Positions 25,501 to 36,099 of a DNA stretch of 64,000 nucleotides are shown piece by piece. This DNA is from Diphasiastrum complanatum (lineage: Eukaryota; Streptophyta; Lycopodiopsida; Lycopodiales; Lycopodiaceae). Numbering within the stretch: the first letter of the stretch is position 1; each line of letters begins with the position of its first letter. Both the position numbers and the translations under genes were made by a program. Location: the NCBI GenBank assembly GCA_029204225.1, contig CM055101.1, positions 40,895,427 to 40,959,426 of the forward strand. The letters run 5' to 3'. Under the pieces are notes generated by a model. It made no database searches, was not told where the DNA came from, and saw nothing but the letters and a program-made list of their open reading frames with translations.

Positions 25501-27813
25501 AAGGATATCGATTCTGCAAATAAGCTGTTGTCCAAATAGCATGTTGCCAAAAGGATTTATGCAATGATGCATGAGTAATCATACATTGATTCGACTAAGG
25601 TTTTGTTCTTTCTCTTTGCAAGTCCATTGGACTGAGGAGAATAGGAAGCAGCTAATTGTTGTTCGATACCATTTGTCGAACAATACTCCTTGAATGCATT
25701 GAATATGTATTCACTACCATGTCGGTTCTAAGAGTTTTGATCTTTCTTCTTGTCTGCAGCTCAACATTCTCTTTATAAATTTTGTGCTTCATAAAATAAA
25801 CAGCAGCTCTTCTCAAATAATCGTCAATAAATGTAATAAAGAATTTAGCACCAAGTAAAGATGGTGTTTGCATTGGGCCACATATATCTGAATGAATTAT
25901 GTCTAACAGATATCTAGATACACGTCCTTGATTGAACTTGAAAGGCCTTCTAGTCTGCTTTCCTATGATACACAACTCTAGCAGACTAGAGAGTCAAAAG
26001 TTCAATAATCAAAATCAAGAACTAAAGAGTGTTTAGACATATTAGCAATAAATACATGATTCAAGTGCCCAAGTCTATAATGCCAAATTAATTTTTTATT
26101 GATCAAAACTGAGCTGCTTAAAGCGAGATCAGTCACATAATAGCAATGTGTAAGCCGATTCAGATATCCTTGCCTTTTCCAAGTACAAGGACTCTCTTCT
26201 CTTTATCGAGAATTTTACAAGAATTTGATCCGAATCTACCTTATGTCCTAAATAAGTGATTCTACTGACAGATAGCAGATTGGTTGCCATATTTGGAACA
26301 TACAATACTTTTGAAATGAGTTTGGATTGTCCATGTGGAGGATGAGGATGCACCTTCCTTCGACTCTCCTCCCGCAGCAGCATAGTTATGACTCTAGACA
26401 AAGAAAGTTTTGAGTGGGTCGAGGACGGCAGGCTAGACAATAAGGTCATGACAACACCCGAATCTTCGATGACTGACACTATTGTTGCCATTTGATCAAA
26501 CAGAGTCTTGAATTGATTGATGTGATTCTGAAAAAAATCACTTTCTAACATTGAGTGAGAAAAGTTTCTTCCTCGGATGCAGTTTCGAATTGACGTCCCT
26601 CACTTCGTAGAGTGGGCTCAAAATGTTCCAAGCTTCCTTACAAGATTGGGCTCGTCTGATGTGGCTAATTTGCGTCTGATATATTAACGGTGATTAAAGC
26701 GAAAGCCTTACCATCCCTGAGCTTCCATTTAGAAATGGCTTGCACATCGACACTAGGAAATAGTTCGACACCTACAACTATCTCCTTGGCCATTAGCATG
26801 ACTTTCATCTTGAATTTTCATAGATGGTAATTTGATCCATCGAGCTTGTCTACCATTAGACCAGACTTTGATTGAGAATCCATCAGGAAATTCGAGACAG
26901 GTATATGCAAATAGTAGATTGTATGACTTCTAAATAGTTTAGTGAATGCTCACTCTGTCGGAACAAGAAATGTTCTGATACTGTATGCTTTGATACCATG
27001 TTGGGAATTCGAATGGATGATGAAGTCCTTGATACATGAACTACGTCTATCAGATTCGTGCTATCTTCGATAATTCGATGATAGCTCTACTTGATCAAAG
27101 CTTCGAAGTCGCGAGGATCGAAACAATTGCTTCCGTAGACACATACAAATTCATTCAGTAGCGGAAACGTGTAAAACGGATCAGATAAAGAGCATTACAA
27201 TCAACATACACTATTAGTCATAAAACGATTCAATCTACAAATTGTTTACCTGCAAACCTCGACTTAGACGAAACAGAGAATGATGCAAGTGACACGACAC
27301 GATAATGCACAGTATGTACTTAAACGAATTCAATTAGTTTGAAAGAATGTACATGTCCAAATGCTTACAAACGTGTTAATAGATTCGACAATTGCCTTCA
27401 GCAATTGCCTTCGATGGTTGGCTTCGATTCAATAATTCACCATGCAGACGAATGTTAGCGATTCTCGAGTATTTCTACAAACTATTAGACAATCCCATGT
27501 ATTTCAGCAGACTGTCAAATAACCTTTGTATTTCTACAAACTGTGCGACTGTACAAGTAATTATATACAACAAATGAATGGATCTAGATTTGCTATAGGA
27601 TTAGGGAGAGAGAGGATAATAATCCAACAAATTGTACTGCACCATTTTGGTGCCTTGTGGCCCAAGATTATATGTATACATATTTTACCACATGTGTTAT
27701 CTACACAAAGACTATGTCTCAATGGGATGCCAAGGTTGTTCCTTGAAATTTGCTATGGTTCAATGTGGTTTGCTATGATTTGCGAGGATTCTTTATGATT
27801 TCGGATGGATTAA

Positions 27814-27855
<42 letters not shown>

Positions 27856-29243
27856 GGGGGGGGGGGGGGCAGAAGAGTTCATTAAGGTTCAATATGGTTG
27901 CTATGGTGCGTCGTCATTTCGGATAGGTTCATTATAGTTTGTTGTACTTCTAACTCAAACTTAACATTACGTTCAATCCACAATGGACGTTTCTAATGAA
28001 ATGCACACGATGGCTCTTAGGTTCAATCCACAATAAATGTTTCTTATGAAATGCACAAGATGGACCCATCTTGTGCATCTCGTTTGAAACATCCACTTCA
28101 CCCATGAAGTCACTTTTACTGCTAACAGTAGTTTTAGAATTTCCAACCAGCTTTAGAAGCCAAGGAAAACTTTGGCTGCCCAAAAGTCAAGGGTGGTGCA
28201 CCAGCCACCCAACACTTACAATCTCAACCAACAAAGGGAAAACAATCAAAGAAAACGACGCAGTGCTTTCCAGCGCATGACAAGTTGATGCACAGAGGAG
28301 GACAGAATTTCAGTAATCAACATCTGCTTTCCTCTTTCTAGGTATCATTGGTAAGTCTTAAAGATATTTAACAACACGTCCATTTGGTCGCCTACATGTG
28401 GTAATGCATTCAGATTGTGTTTCCACTGTGCCCAGTACGTGTGTACAAGTAACTAAGTATGCCAAAGTTTGTCATACCAGTATGCCACAGAGTAGCAGTT
28501 TGATAGAAATACATATGATCTTTAACGAATTTACAATCAAGAAATCTAGCTTGTTATATTCCAATTTTAAGCTTATCAGAGTTGTTTTAGTGTTTGGTAT
28601 ATTCGTTTTTTAGTTTTGTCGGGTCTTGTATAATGCTAGGAGGCAAAAAAAAATTTCATAATTAATGACCTGGCATCAGACGATAAGCATACTACGACTT
28701 CTGTAACACAGATTTGTGTTTGACAGCATAAATATTTGTTTCGGTGCACGTATTTTGCCAACTATGTCACACCAGTTCTCCTTGAAAGAAACTTATGGTT
28801 TTGGTAATTCATACTAAAAGCATGGCACTATTTGCAGCTACGTGATCCAAAAACAATCAAGCATTTCCCAGAGAAGCTAAACCTACTTGTGCTTATGCAT
28901 GTTTCCCCCCTGTAGTAAGAAAATAACTGATCCAGGAACCAAACCATTAGCAGACACGGAAAACACTTAGATGAAAGGTAAGCGCCCGGAGCGTACAGAG
29001 GCTTCGCCGATAATACACAAAAATCTGACATAACATTTGAAAAAACTGACACGACATTTGATTATGAAAAAGCAGCAAGGAGTCGGCATAAAATGCTCAC
29101 CAGTCAGCAGATAGACAGACAGATAAAATTTAGACTGCGATGACCAAAAATCAGGCAACCCTAACAAGAACAGCAACCAAAAAATTGTAGCTCTATTTTA
29201 AAAGCGGAAAAACGAGGCTCACCCCAGTGCCGATGCTGCTCAT
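16543..29243 (-). CDS. PAG1: 20S proteasome subunit alpha type-7 (PAG1-like), 11 exons
   Basis: Alpha subunit of the outer ring of the 20S proteasome core particle, cytosol and nucleus; it is structural and gates the barrel. Coding exons: 29243-29223, 22683-22601, 22402-22363, 21691-21608, 21337-21264, 20671-20585, 20488-20404, 18333-18287, 18148-18083, 17165-17075 and 16617-16543. They total 753 bases (250 aa plus stop), against about 249 aa for plant PAG1. All introns are GT-AG and phases agree at each junction. The protein starts MSSIGTG, has the alpha-type signature YDLSVTTFSPDGRVFQVEYA, LYWWLRPFG, GGYDRDGPQLYMIEP, HDEAKDKAFELEMSWICDE and ends ALEEDMDAD. No stop or frameshift was found, so the gene looks functional. 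Intron 1 (6.5 kb) and intron 7 (2.1 kb) contain copia elements. HAAMAMAGVAADGR and RPFGSAAILGG differ from the usual angiosperm residues at those places. Confidence 0.97.
18880..19740 (+). pseudogene. Ty1/copia integrase fragment inside intron 7 of PAG1
   Basis: Antisense to the host gene. It reads LYVPGPAKYLLSV (about 18902), then GAG-pre-integrase LWHERYGHLSYKSM (about 19180), then the integrase core LELTHSDLWGPTQT (about 19363), SGEYIAGKFVELC (about 19555) and IAEKQNRT (about 19650), through many stops. No LTRs recognised; protease, RT and RNase H are missing. Confidence 0.88.
23880..26986 (-). pseudogene. Ty1/copia gag-pol inside intron 1 of PAG1, broken
   Basis: Same strand as the host gene. 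Gag begins near 26890 (KLDGSNYH.*KFKMKVML, with a stop at the usual Trp) and runs to about 26380. A deletion joins gag to the pre-protease/linker region (KVLYVPNMATNLLSVSRITY, about 26300). Integrase pieces follow (LLDIIHSDICGPM about 25905, FITFIDDY about 25830, then 25582-25167). RT is reduced to its start (FWKETMDKEYNSLIKNNTWI, about 24780) and end (DLGLAHYCLEIQIHRDKQ, about 24705). RNase H-like sequence (DNQSAIALSMNPR) continues to about 23880. The 3' LTR is not found. A 210-bp insertion splits the integrase/RT linker. Confidence 0.92.
24951..25160. mobile_element. 210-bp GGTTCGAACC-word insertion with target duplication
   Basis: It interrupts the copia frame and is flanked by TTGCAG on both sides (24945-24950 and 25161-25166), which looks like a 6-bp target-site duplication. 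Both arms are arrays of GGTTCGAACC, CGGTTCAAACCGG and TTCGAATCGG words, which are self-complementary. The centre is A/T-homopolymer-rich. It has no coding capacity and no recognised family. Confidence 0.8.
26987..26998 (-). other. Copia primer binding site (initiator tRNA-Met)
   Basis: The minus strand reads TGGTATCAAAGC, one mismatch from the consensus TGGTATCAGAGC. It sits immediately inside the LTR end at 26999, about 95 bases before gag. Confidence 0.85.
26999..27572 (-). mobile_element. 5' LTR of the intron-1 copia element
   Basis: The plus strand begins TGTTGGGAATTC next to the primer site and a matching end, TACAACA, occurs at 27572, giving about 574 bases with TGTTG...CAACA termini. 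The inner edge is firm, the outer edge is a best guess. No second copy lies in the window. Confidence 0.7.
27819..27869. repeat. (GA)n followed by poly-G
   Basis: About 26 bases of GA repeats then about 25 G, inside intron 1 of PAG1. Long G runs are prone to length error in assembly. Confidence 0.95.
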
Positions 29244-29348
29244 GACTGCAACAAGAATAATGTAGTCCTTGATCGGAAACGAATCCAAAATCAAACTATC
29301 GATCGATCCAACAGCAGCAGAATACAAAGAGAAAAGAGAGAAGAAAGG

Positions 29349-29349
29349 G

Positions 29350-29391
<42 letters not shown>
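29349..29391 (-). promoter_or_regulatory. CT-rich tract in the presumed 5' leader/promoter of PAG1
   Basis: A GA repeat on the plus strand reads CTCTCT on the gene strand, 106-148 bases upstream of the ATG at 29243. Pyrimidine-rich patches near the transcription start are common in plant housekeeping genes. No clear TATA box was seen nearby. Confidence 0.55.
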
Positions 29392-29395
<4 letters not shown>

Positions 29396-29415
29396 TGTGG
29401 GGGAAGAAGCCTGGT

Positions 29416-29421
29416 CACGTG
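29416..29421. promoter_or_regulatory. G-box core CACGTG
   Basis: Palindromic CACGTG (within GGTCACGTGCTC), about 175 bases upstream of the PAG1 ATG. G-boxes bind bZIP/bHLH factors. Further out, GGCCCA occurs near 29573. Function is inferred from position only. Confidence 0.45.
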
Positions 29422-29459
29422 CTCGCCAAGACATGGCAATTTTCTATAGTAGAATGGTC

Positions 29460-30560
29460 ACTTTGTATATGTGCATGTAGGGGCCTCTAGGCTATGCTCT
29501 CTTGAATCACTCTCGCCATCAATGGAGCTTAGAGACATGCTCCACTCTCTTGAGTGAGAGACTTTTGCTTGGCCCAACGAATATTTGTAATGTGGTGAAT
29601 CTTCAAATTTCAATGGTTCAAATTCTCATTAATGATGTGCATGTTGTGTCTCTCATACCTTCCCAAAGCATGAACTCTGCTACATATGCGCAAGTATGAC
29701 CGCCAAGTTACGTCACACGTGTAAACTGATGGAAAGGCCCCTCCCCTCTGTGCATTTGGCTTCTGTTGTGTGCACATGTATATCCACTTTAATGAAAACT
29801 TTGTGCTGGTTTACGGGATTAAAAACCATTGCTTCACCATATCTCGCAAATATCCCAAATTGATGTGCTACTTAAGGAAATGTCAGTTTCCCTTTACATG
29901 CCTAGAAGATGTGAGGGCCCTCCACCATCCAAGGATGAGAAACCGAGGAAGCCAGAGGAAGGTTGATGGATGCTAAAGGTAGCTCGATCGAATGTTGGTA
30001 GCAAGTTGTAGCCTCCATATATGTCCTTAATGACACACGTTGGACATAGAACCCGTTATCTTCAACACAATGTGGTGCAAAGTCATTACGGGATATTAGA
30101 ACTCAAAATGGGCCCTTTGTCAAGATGTTGTTTTTGACTTCGCACGCTTTCAACGCTTATGTGTCCCAATGAATGGTGTCCATCTGTGACGAACTATAAC
30201 AGTGGTTGACGAATTGTATTTAACTTTCTCAGCCAAATTTTCGTGATTTTCAAATATCCCGAGGGGCAGAACAAACAATTGTGATTGGACCACAGTTACT
30301 ACCCGAATACTCTTATGTTGCCCGTCATTGTTCACTCGAGGCTGATTTGACATCAATAGTCATAAACTGTAATTAACTAATCCTTGTAGTTAAGGAACTT
30401 CTTGTCATTCATAGGCATACCTCTCATTTTCTTCATTCTATCTCTCATTTTCTTGTCATTCTTAGGTTTACCTCGCAATTACTACATTCTCTCCGATCTC
30501 AGCTTGCGTACTCGTATTTTCGACTAATGGCTACACATAATCGGAGACCAAGAGGGAACC
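29460..30560. other. Intergenic upstream of PAG1, no gene recognised
   Basis: No recognised coding region. A short direct repeat based on CTCTCATTTTCTT and GTCATTC.TAGG lies at about 30400-30475, just before gene A. Confidence 0.45.
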
Positions 30561-30562
30561 AT

Positions 30563-31860
30563 TGATGCAATCAATATTTGCAATGAAAAAAATGCAGAAG
30601 ATCAATGGATACCAAGAAGATATCGAAAATACCAATGGATCTTGATGCATTCCTCTGCAAAAGGCTCATTCCGAAAAAGAAAAAGATTGGATAACATCTA
30701 TAGAAGCTCTTGGAAAGGTAGGATAATGGATTTTAAAGTATCACCTGCCGGTCAATCTATCACGGAAGTTTTAGTTCAGCATGCTTATATTCACAATGAG
30801 CTCAACATTCATGATCTGAATCCAAATGATAGAAGGAAATGCAATTGTACGTTTTCAGATTCAATTTCTTTAGATTTAGCATTTTCTTTAAATTATATTT
30901 TTCATGAGATGTTTTTGTTGGTTTTGCAGATTTGTATCCATCAAATTTCGTTGAATGGCAATCAATTCAATCGATTGCAGGAATAATCGATGTCATACAT
31001 TCGGATATCGGTATTTTACAATATAAAGGTCGTTCTCCAAAATCACTTTTAGAGTCAGGCGTTTTTTTTTTATGATCACACCTATTTTCCTGATAAAAAT
31101 GGTTTAGTTGGTAGATTAGAGCCATATCCTCTACCAGATTTTTTGAACGAGGATGCAACAATTTCAGAAAGTTTTCGATCTAGGCTATATATTGATATTC
31201 AGAGTATATTAAAATGTAGCACTGGATCAAAGAATAATAGATTAAGTTGGTATCTACCTTTTACTATTTTTGTTGATTTCTTTTCCAAATGCAATGTTTG
31301 GCAAACGAAAACAATGTTTATTTATAAGGACTTGAGTGCTGATATAATCGCCGAGTTGTTGGATGATGGTTGGGATACAAAACAAAATCAGCAAGTTGAG
31401 TGCAGAGTATGTTACTCAATTATGACATTTAAATATCACATCAAAAAACAAATGCTCACTTTGCTGCTGTATTATAGAAGATGGATTAAATGCAAAAATG
31501 TTTGGAAGCCACTTGATCAAGATTTTGGTATAAACCCTCAAGAGCAACTTCAGATAACAGTGAAAAGAAATGACAACATTCTTGCAATGGTTGATGTCAA
31601 GGAAGATTGGTGTCTCAATCACATTCGATCAGAACTAGACATGTTGCAATTCGATCTACCTCAGTACTATCAATTTTTCAATGGTGTAAAGGTACGTTAG
31701 CCATATAAAAATATTCATTTTTTTCTATTTTTAAGTGAATCGGTTTCATAAAATATATAACTAAAACAATTTCTCTTGTGCAGGTAAGAGTAAGGCAGGA
31801 AGAGCATATAAATGCAAAGACATTAAAACATCCATCGAAATTGAAAATCCATAGATTATG
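30563..31860 (+). pseudogene. Gene A of the 10-kb cluster, unrecognised
   Basis: The frame can be followed from about 30563 (GTIDAINICNEKNAEDQW) through KGSFRKRKRLDNIYRSSWKG, then a GT-AG intron (about 30847-30930, ending TTTTGCAG), then NFVEWQSIQSIAGIIDV. A one-base shift falls in a T10 run near 31063. Then SRLYIDIQSILKCSTGS, SWYLPFTIFVDFFSKCNVW, DVKEDWCLNHIRSELDMLQF and, after a second intron (31693-31783, GTACGT...TGTGCAG), VRVRQEEHINAKTLKHPSKL and a stop at about 31858. That is about 370 residues. The C-terminal part has a ubiquitin-like pattern, a guess only. It converges with gene B. Intron boundaries that restore the frame show it was a real eukaryotic gene. No family recognised. Confidence 0.6.
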
Positions 31861-31959
31861 AACTATGGAATTTTGTATTATGTAATACAATTTTTTGTAT
31901 ACATCATTTTTGAAAATATATGAGCCACTTTTTCTATGAGGCTCTTTCATTTCTATGAT

Positions 31960-32072
31960 CTCCATTTCCATGGTGCAAAAGACAATGTAATTGTAACTGG
32001 ATAATATGAGTTTTCGATAGCAAGATTCATTGTCTCCTACAGGAAATGCACTATCTCCATTGGGGAGATCTT
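31960..32072 (-). pseudogene. Second, degenerate copy of the last exon of gene B
   Basis: Matches 32528-32671 in order: CTCCCCAATGGAGATA.TGCA, then GAGAC.AT.AA.CTTG. The translation keeps ISPMEIVHF and LAIENS but has a stop and a changed 3' half. It lies 0.46 kb downstream of the first copy, so it is either a duplicated terminal exon or a trace of a second gene copy. Confidence 0.6.
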
Positions 32073-32527
32073 CAGTCACTTGAACTCCAGTGATCACTAC
32101 AATCGACGCTTGCCCTTGTTGATGTCTCATATATATTGGTTGTATTTTTGGTCTTCATTGTCTTGGTCTGTATTGTCCTTGTCTTGGCATATTTGGATAT
32201 GTTCAGAAGATGAACTGATGAAAGCTTTGTTCTAACAAATCTAAGTTTGTCGCATGTTTGGATTGGTTGTGGCAAAGGTTCCATCAGATCATCTTTCTGA
32301 ACTTATCCAAAAAAAAACCATGGTAAAGGCAAGGCAAACCAAGGCTATGAAAAACAAACATGTCGAAAAACCGTAGAAGTTGATGATGAATGTATCATAA
32401 CCTGAATTAATAACAGGAAAAAAAAAAAAAGTAAGAACAACCATTGAAAAACTGTAAATATATTTCTATAAAAAATTTCTATACATGTGTCTCATCCACA
32501 TCAAGTGAGACGAATATTTAATCAGTA

Positions 32528-33670
32528 TCAACTATCTATGATCTCTAAATCCATTTCTCCAGTTGGAAGTAGCTTGGGTGGAGAACACTCGGCCACTGCA
32601 ATTGGATGTGAATTTTCAATCACAAGCTTTATGGTCTCTTGCCTGAAGTGCATTATCTCCATTGGGGAGACCTTCGGACATTTAAATTTGAAAAAAAACA
32701 TACACACAGTTAAATGTAATTATTCAAAGATCAGTTAATAGGAATTTGAATATGAAAAAAAGCAAAAACACAATTAAAAGTAATTAATTGAAGATTACCT
32801 CTTCCAGATTTGGAAGTCCATCTTGTAATGCAAGCCAATTAAAGAAGTGTTTGGCAATGCATACGGTATACCAACGACAGCTGATTGAATCAACCTGCTG
32901 GGAGGATTGCAAAAATCCAAATTTTAACATTATGAGATATCGGATCAAAGCGCAAGATGTAAGAATAAAATCTACAACGGAAACAAGTGCGTATCGAACC
33001 GATATAAAAAAAATTGATTGAATATCGGACCAGCGCGCACGTTATGATAATAATCCAATCAATAACTACAAGGGCGCGTCGAACCGATGTTGAAAAATTT
33101 ATACCTCTGCATCAACCATTTTCAGCTTCGAATATGCTTTTGCATTTGGTACTGGAAAGAGTTCCAGTATTTTCTGTATATGGGTCCTGGCAATTTTGTG
33201 TGTGTGTGTGTGTGTGTGTAATAGAGTTCATTTTTAAACAAACTGGATTACACACACCCTCATCATTGACGTACAAGGACAACACATATAAGCTCCAATG
33301 ATTACTGAAGAATCAATGTAAAATCAAAAAATTCAAGAAAATAAAATCTGAAAAAAAAAAGACACTTACTTTGTTATGTATGGCAGCACAAGAATTGGAG
33401 TATCCAGTCTGACGTATTGGAACATATCATTGTGCAGACTTTTAAAATCAGGAAAATCAAATGCAGCCATGAATTGAAGGGGAAACAATGCAACATCTAT
33501 AAACAATGGGGTCTGGAAGAACTCCATCCAGTACTGAATTGCCCCACCTCCTACATTGTCCCCTAGTTTCTAATTCACCTAGTATCTAAACTAGAAAGGG
33601 GGAGACCAGCATTGGTCTTTGGCATCCTAAAACTGTATCGAGGACCTAAACCTTTAAGATACGTGTTTAA
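32528..33670 (-). pseudogene. Gene B, downstream exons (continuation of the H3-like gene)
   Basis: Exon-like segments in order on the minus strand: from 33670 GLGPRYSFRMPKTNAGLPL, then GGGAIQYWMEFFQTPLF and MAAFDFPDFKSLHNDMFQYV to a donor GTAAGT at 33369. A short segment near 33175-33107 has uncertain frame. Exon 32894-32799 is 96 bases (VDSISCRWYTVC...LPNLEE) bounded by CAG and GTAATC. The last exon, 32671-32528, starts at an AG acceptor (VSPMEIMHFRQETIKLVIEN) and ends in TGA. The borders fit splicing, but stops near 33570-33590 show decay. No domain recognised. It is read as one gene with 33678-34518 because order, strand and splice phase fit; that join is inference. Confidence 0.55.
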
Positions 33671-33677
33671 CAATTGG

Positions 33678-34518
33678 TCATATTGTACATATTGAGGAGT
33701 ATTTACAAAGGCAAGTGCAGGGGGTGACGGAAGTAATACCTGATAAACCACATAAAGAATTGTCATTCAAAATTGAATCTACCTTTACACTAACAAAATC
33801 ATCTAAATCGCTTCCAAGAACAGGAGGAGAGGAACTAATATCTATAGGTTTAGGAAGAGGAGGAGATTTAGGAGGTGGAGAATTATTAGGAGAGGAAGAT
33901 TTAGCAGGAGAAGTTAAAGATGGAGTGAGAGGAGAAGAAGGAGACTTAGGAGGAGAATTATGAGGAGAATGCCTAGAAGAAAGAAGAGTATTCATAGGAG
34001 ATGGCTTGGAAAACTCCCTCGCTTTAAATAGACGGTCAAGAGACCTCCTCTTCTTTGAAACACTCCCGCTCTGGGTTGGATGAGATTGCTTTCATTTTTT
34101 TCTCTCTGAATCTTTTTTTGGAGGAGAGGAGGGAGCAGGTCTAAAGTGTTCAGCAAACTTGTCATATGTGTCCTGAAGCCTGAACACAATGTTGAAATCC
34201 TTGGGCATGATGGTCACCCTCTTGGCATGGATAGCTGCAACAACAATATCTGAAAAAAAATTCACCTGAAAATCCTCATATGTTGTGTACAGTGCCTCAA
34301 TTGCCATTACAGTCCATCTCACATCTAGATAGACTGCTAAGATTATTTGTCTTCTGAAGCTTCCAAATATCCTTGAGCCAGGGTGGGTCTCTTCTTTTGC
34401 CCCTTGGCCTAGGAGGTAGTGGTGGTGGATGAGGTGGTGGTTGTGGATTTTCCTGACCCGCACCTGAAATTGGTATTCCACCTGAATGCCCTCGTGCTGT
34501 CTGCTTGGTCAGCGCCAT
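33678..34518 (-). pseudogene. Gene B, histone H3-like N-terminus with Pro/Ser-rich extension
   Basis: The ATG at 34518 opens MALTKQTARGHSGG, which follows the histone H3 tail ARTKQTARKSTGG: K4, Q5, T6, A7, R8, G12 and G13 are kept, K9 is G. After a Pro-rich stretch comes LKDIWKLQKTNNL, matching H3 alpha-N LREIRKYQKSTDL. In the next frame DVRWTVMAIEAL... through AAIHAKRVTIMPKD aligns without gaps to H3 alpha-2, loop 2 and alpha-3; AIHAKRVTIMPKD is identical to H3. About 20 residues of H3 between alpha-N and alpha-2 are missing, with a frameshift there. A basic, Ser/Pro-rich tail follows (KKRRSLDRLFKAREF, then repeated SPP/NSPP). Histones normally end soon after alpha-3, so this extension is abnormal. 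It is probably a chromatin-acting protein of a mobile element, now broken. Confidence 0.8.
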
Positions 34519-35537
34519 TACTGTGAAGTAGCGGATCAGCACGCAATAATGTTGATTTTAGGATCAGACCTCAGGTTGGCCGCGTCGAAGCAATACCTGA
34601 GCTCAACAAATCCGTTAGCTGGTAGCAGATGGGCGCGAGCGAGTAGTAACGGATTGAAGGAAGTTGTTTTTGAGCGCGCTGAATCGATATCGCATGGATG
34701 CAAATAACTATAAGCAAAAAAATTTCAACGTCGTCGATCAGTATATATGGAAAAAATAAGAAATGATTGCAAACGTGGTGATTTGGATATCCGAGGTTCA
34801 GATTACGATGATGATTACCCATAGGCTTGTCAATCAAATCAATCTAAATATCCATCAATCATTAAAATGATTAGTCCATACAAGAAATAATTTCAAATAA
34901 AGAATGGTCACATCTACAATTAATGCTACAAAAGTATACTATCACACTTCTACCATTAAATGCTGAAATTGACAATGTTAAGCTTTAAATATCAGACCTT
35001 TTTTTATATCCAATAATTATAATTTTGAAAAATTCCGAAGGCCAGATTTTCACCTGATAGCTAATCAACGCGCATATAAAGCATTTGAAAACCAGAGTAT
35101 GTATTCTCATGCGCTCATCCGATATTGGACGGAATATGAATGATCAGAGCTTGATTTGATAGATTCTGCATAACTTTGGCCAGTATGAAGAGTCTTCCGA
35201 ATCAAGCTTTGATCATGCATATAGGGTCCAATAGTTTCAAAATTTTCAATAGTATTTTGGTCCTGGAATAGCGATTCGACGTGCGCAGTCCAAATGCAGT
35301 AAATACATCATCTGCCAAGCGCGCTGATCCGATATCTCATATGCAAAAAAATCATACTGGAACACATAATGAAAGACTTATGAAAATGTTCTGAATGAAC
35401 GTTATCTCAAAAGAAAAAAATTTGTCTTTACGGTGCTTAAATAGGATGAGAGATTGAAATAATTCTCCTCGTACATGTTTTTCAATGATATCCATTAATC
35501 ATTTGTTTATAATTTTTTTAATGATTATTCTAGAAGG

Positions 35538-35765
35538 CTAGTGATTGTCTATTTAATGTATTCCGACGTAGGTACATATTCTCGGGTCAGGGCTAATGAG
35601 GATTCATTGAATCTAGTGATAGACTAGTTAATGTATTCCGGCGTAGGTACAAATTTGTCTCACTCTGATTGGTGGATAAATATATTGAATCTAGTGATAG
35701 ACTAGTTAATGTATTCTGGCGTAGGTACAAATTTTTCTCACACTGATTGGTGGATAGATATAGGC
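35538..35765. repeat. Three tandem ~77-bp repeats
   Basis: CTAGTGAT recurs at 35538, 35613 and 35691, each followed by TTAATGTATTC.G.CGTAGGTAC; copies 2 and 3 also share CTGATTGGTGGATA. The array ends about 55 bases before the TATA box of gene C, as upstream promoter or terminal repeats would. Confidence 0.85.
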
Positions 35766-35820
35766 TGTAAATTTCAATTCATTATTTGACAAATGTATGG
35801 TTGTGATCAACAGGAATTGG

Positions 35821-35829
35821 CTATAAATA
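35821..35829 (+). promoter_or_regulatory. TATA box of gene C
   Basis: CTATAAATA, matching the plant consensus, 271 bases before the ATG at 36100 and downstream of the 77-bp repeats. Confidence 0.55.
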
Positions 35830-36099
35830 TGTGCACCACTTTCTATATTTCGATTCCGTGATCTTTTATTCTGAACTCTCTAGCCTTCTTGTTTTTTTTT
35901 TTTTCATTCTCGCGATATCGAATCGACGCGCGCCATCCCTTGTTGTGCATGCTCGTATTCATTCAGACGCGCTGAATCGATATCAGCCATCTCCGACAAC
36001 AACTTTTCAGAAAATTTCATTCTCAATCTCAGCGCGTGTACTTTACTTTATTCCTCTACCGATATTTATCTGTCGCGTTGAACCGATATCGGATTCAAT

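Noticed and set aside
33678-34518. Simple processed pseudogene of host histone H3
   Set aside because: The tail, alpha-N and alpha-2/3 parts are far more diverged outside the key motifs than a recent copy would be, and a long unrelated coding extension follows; not fully excluded.
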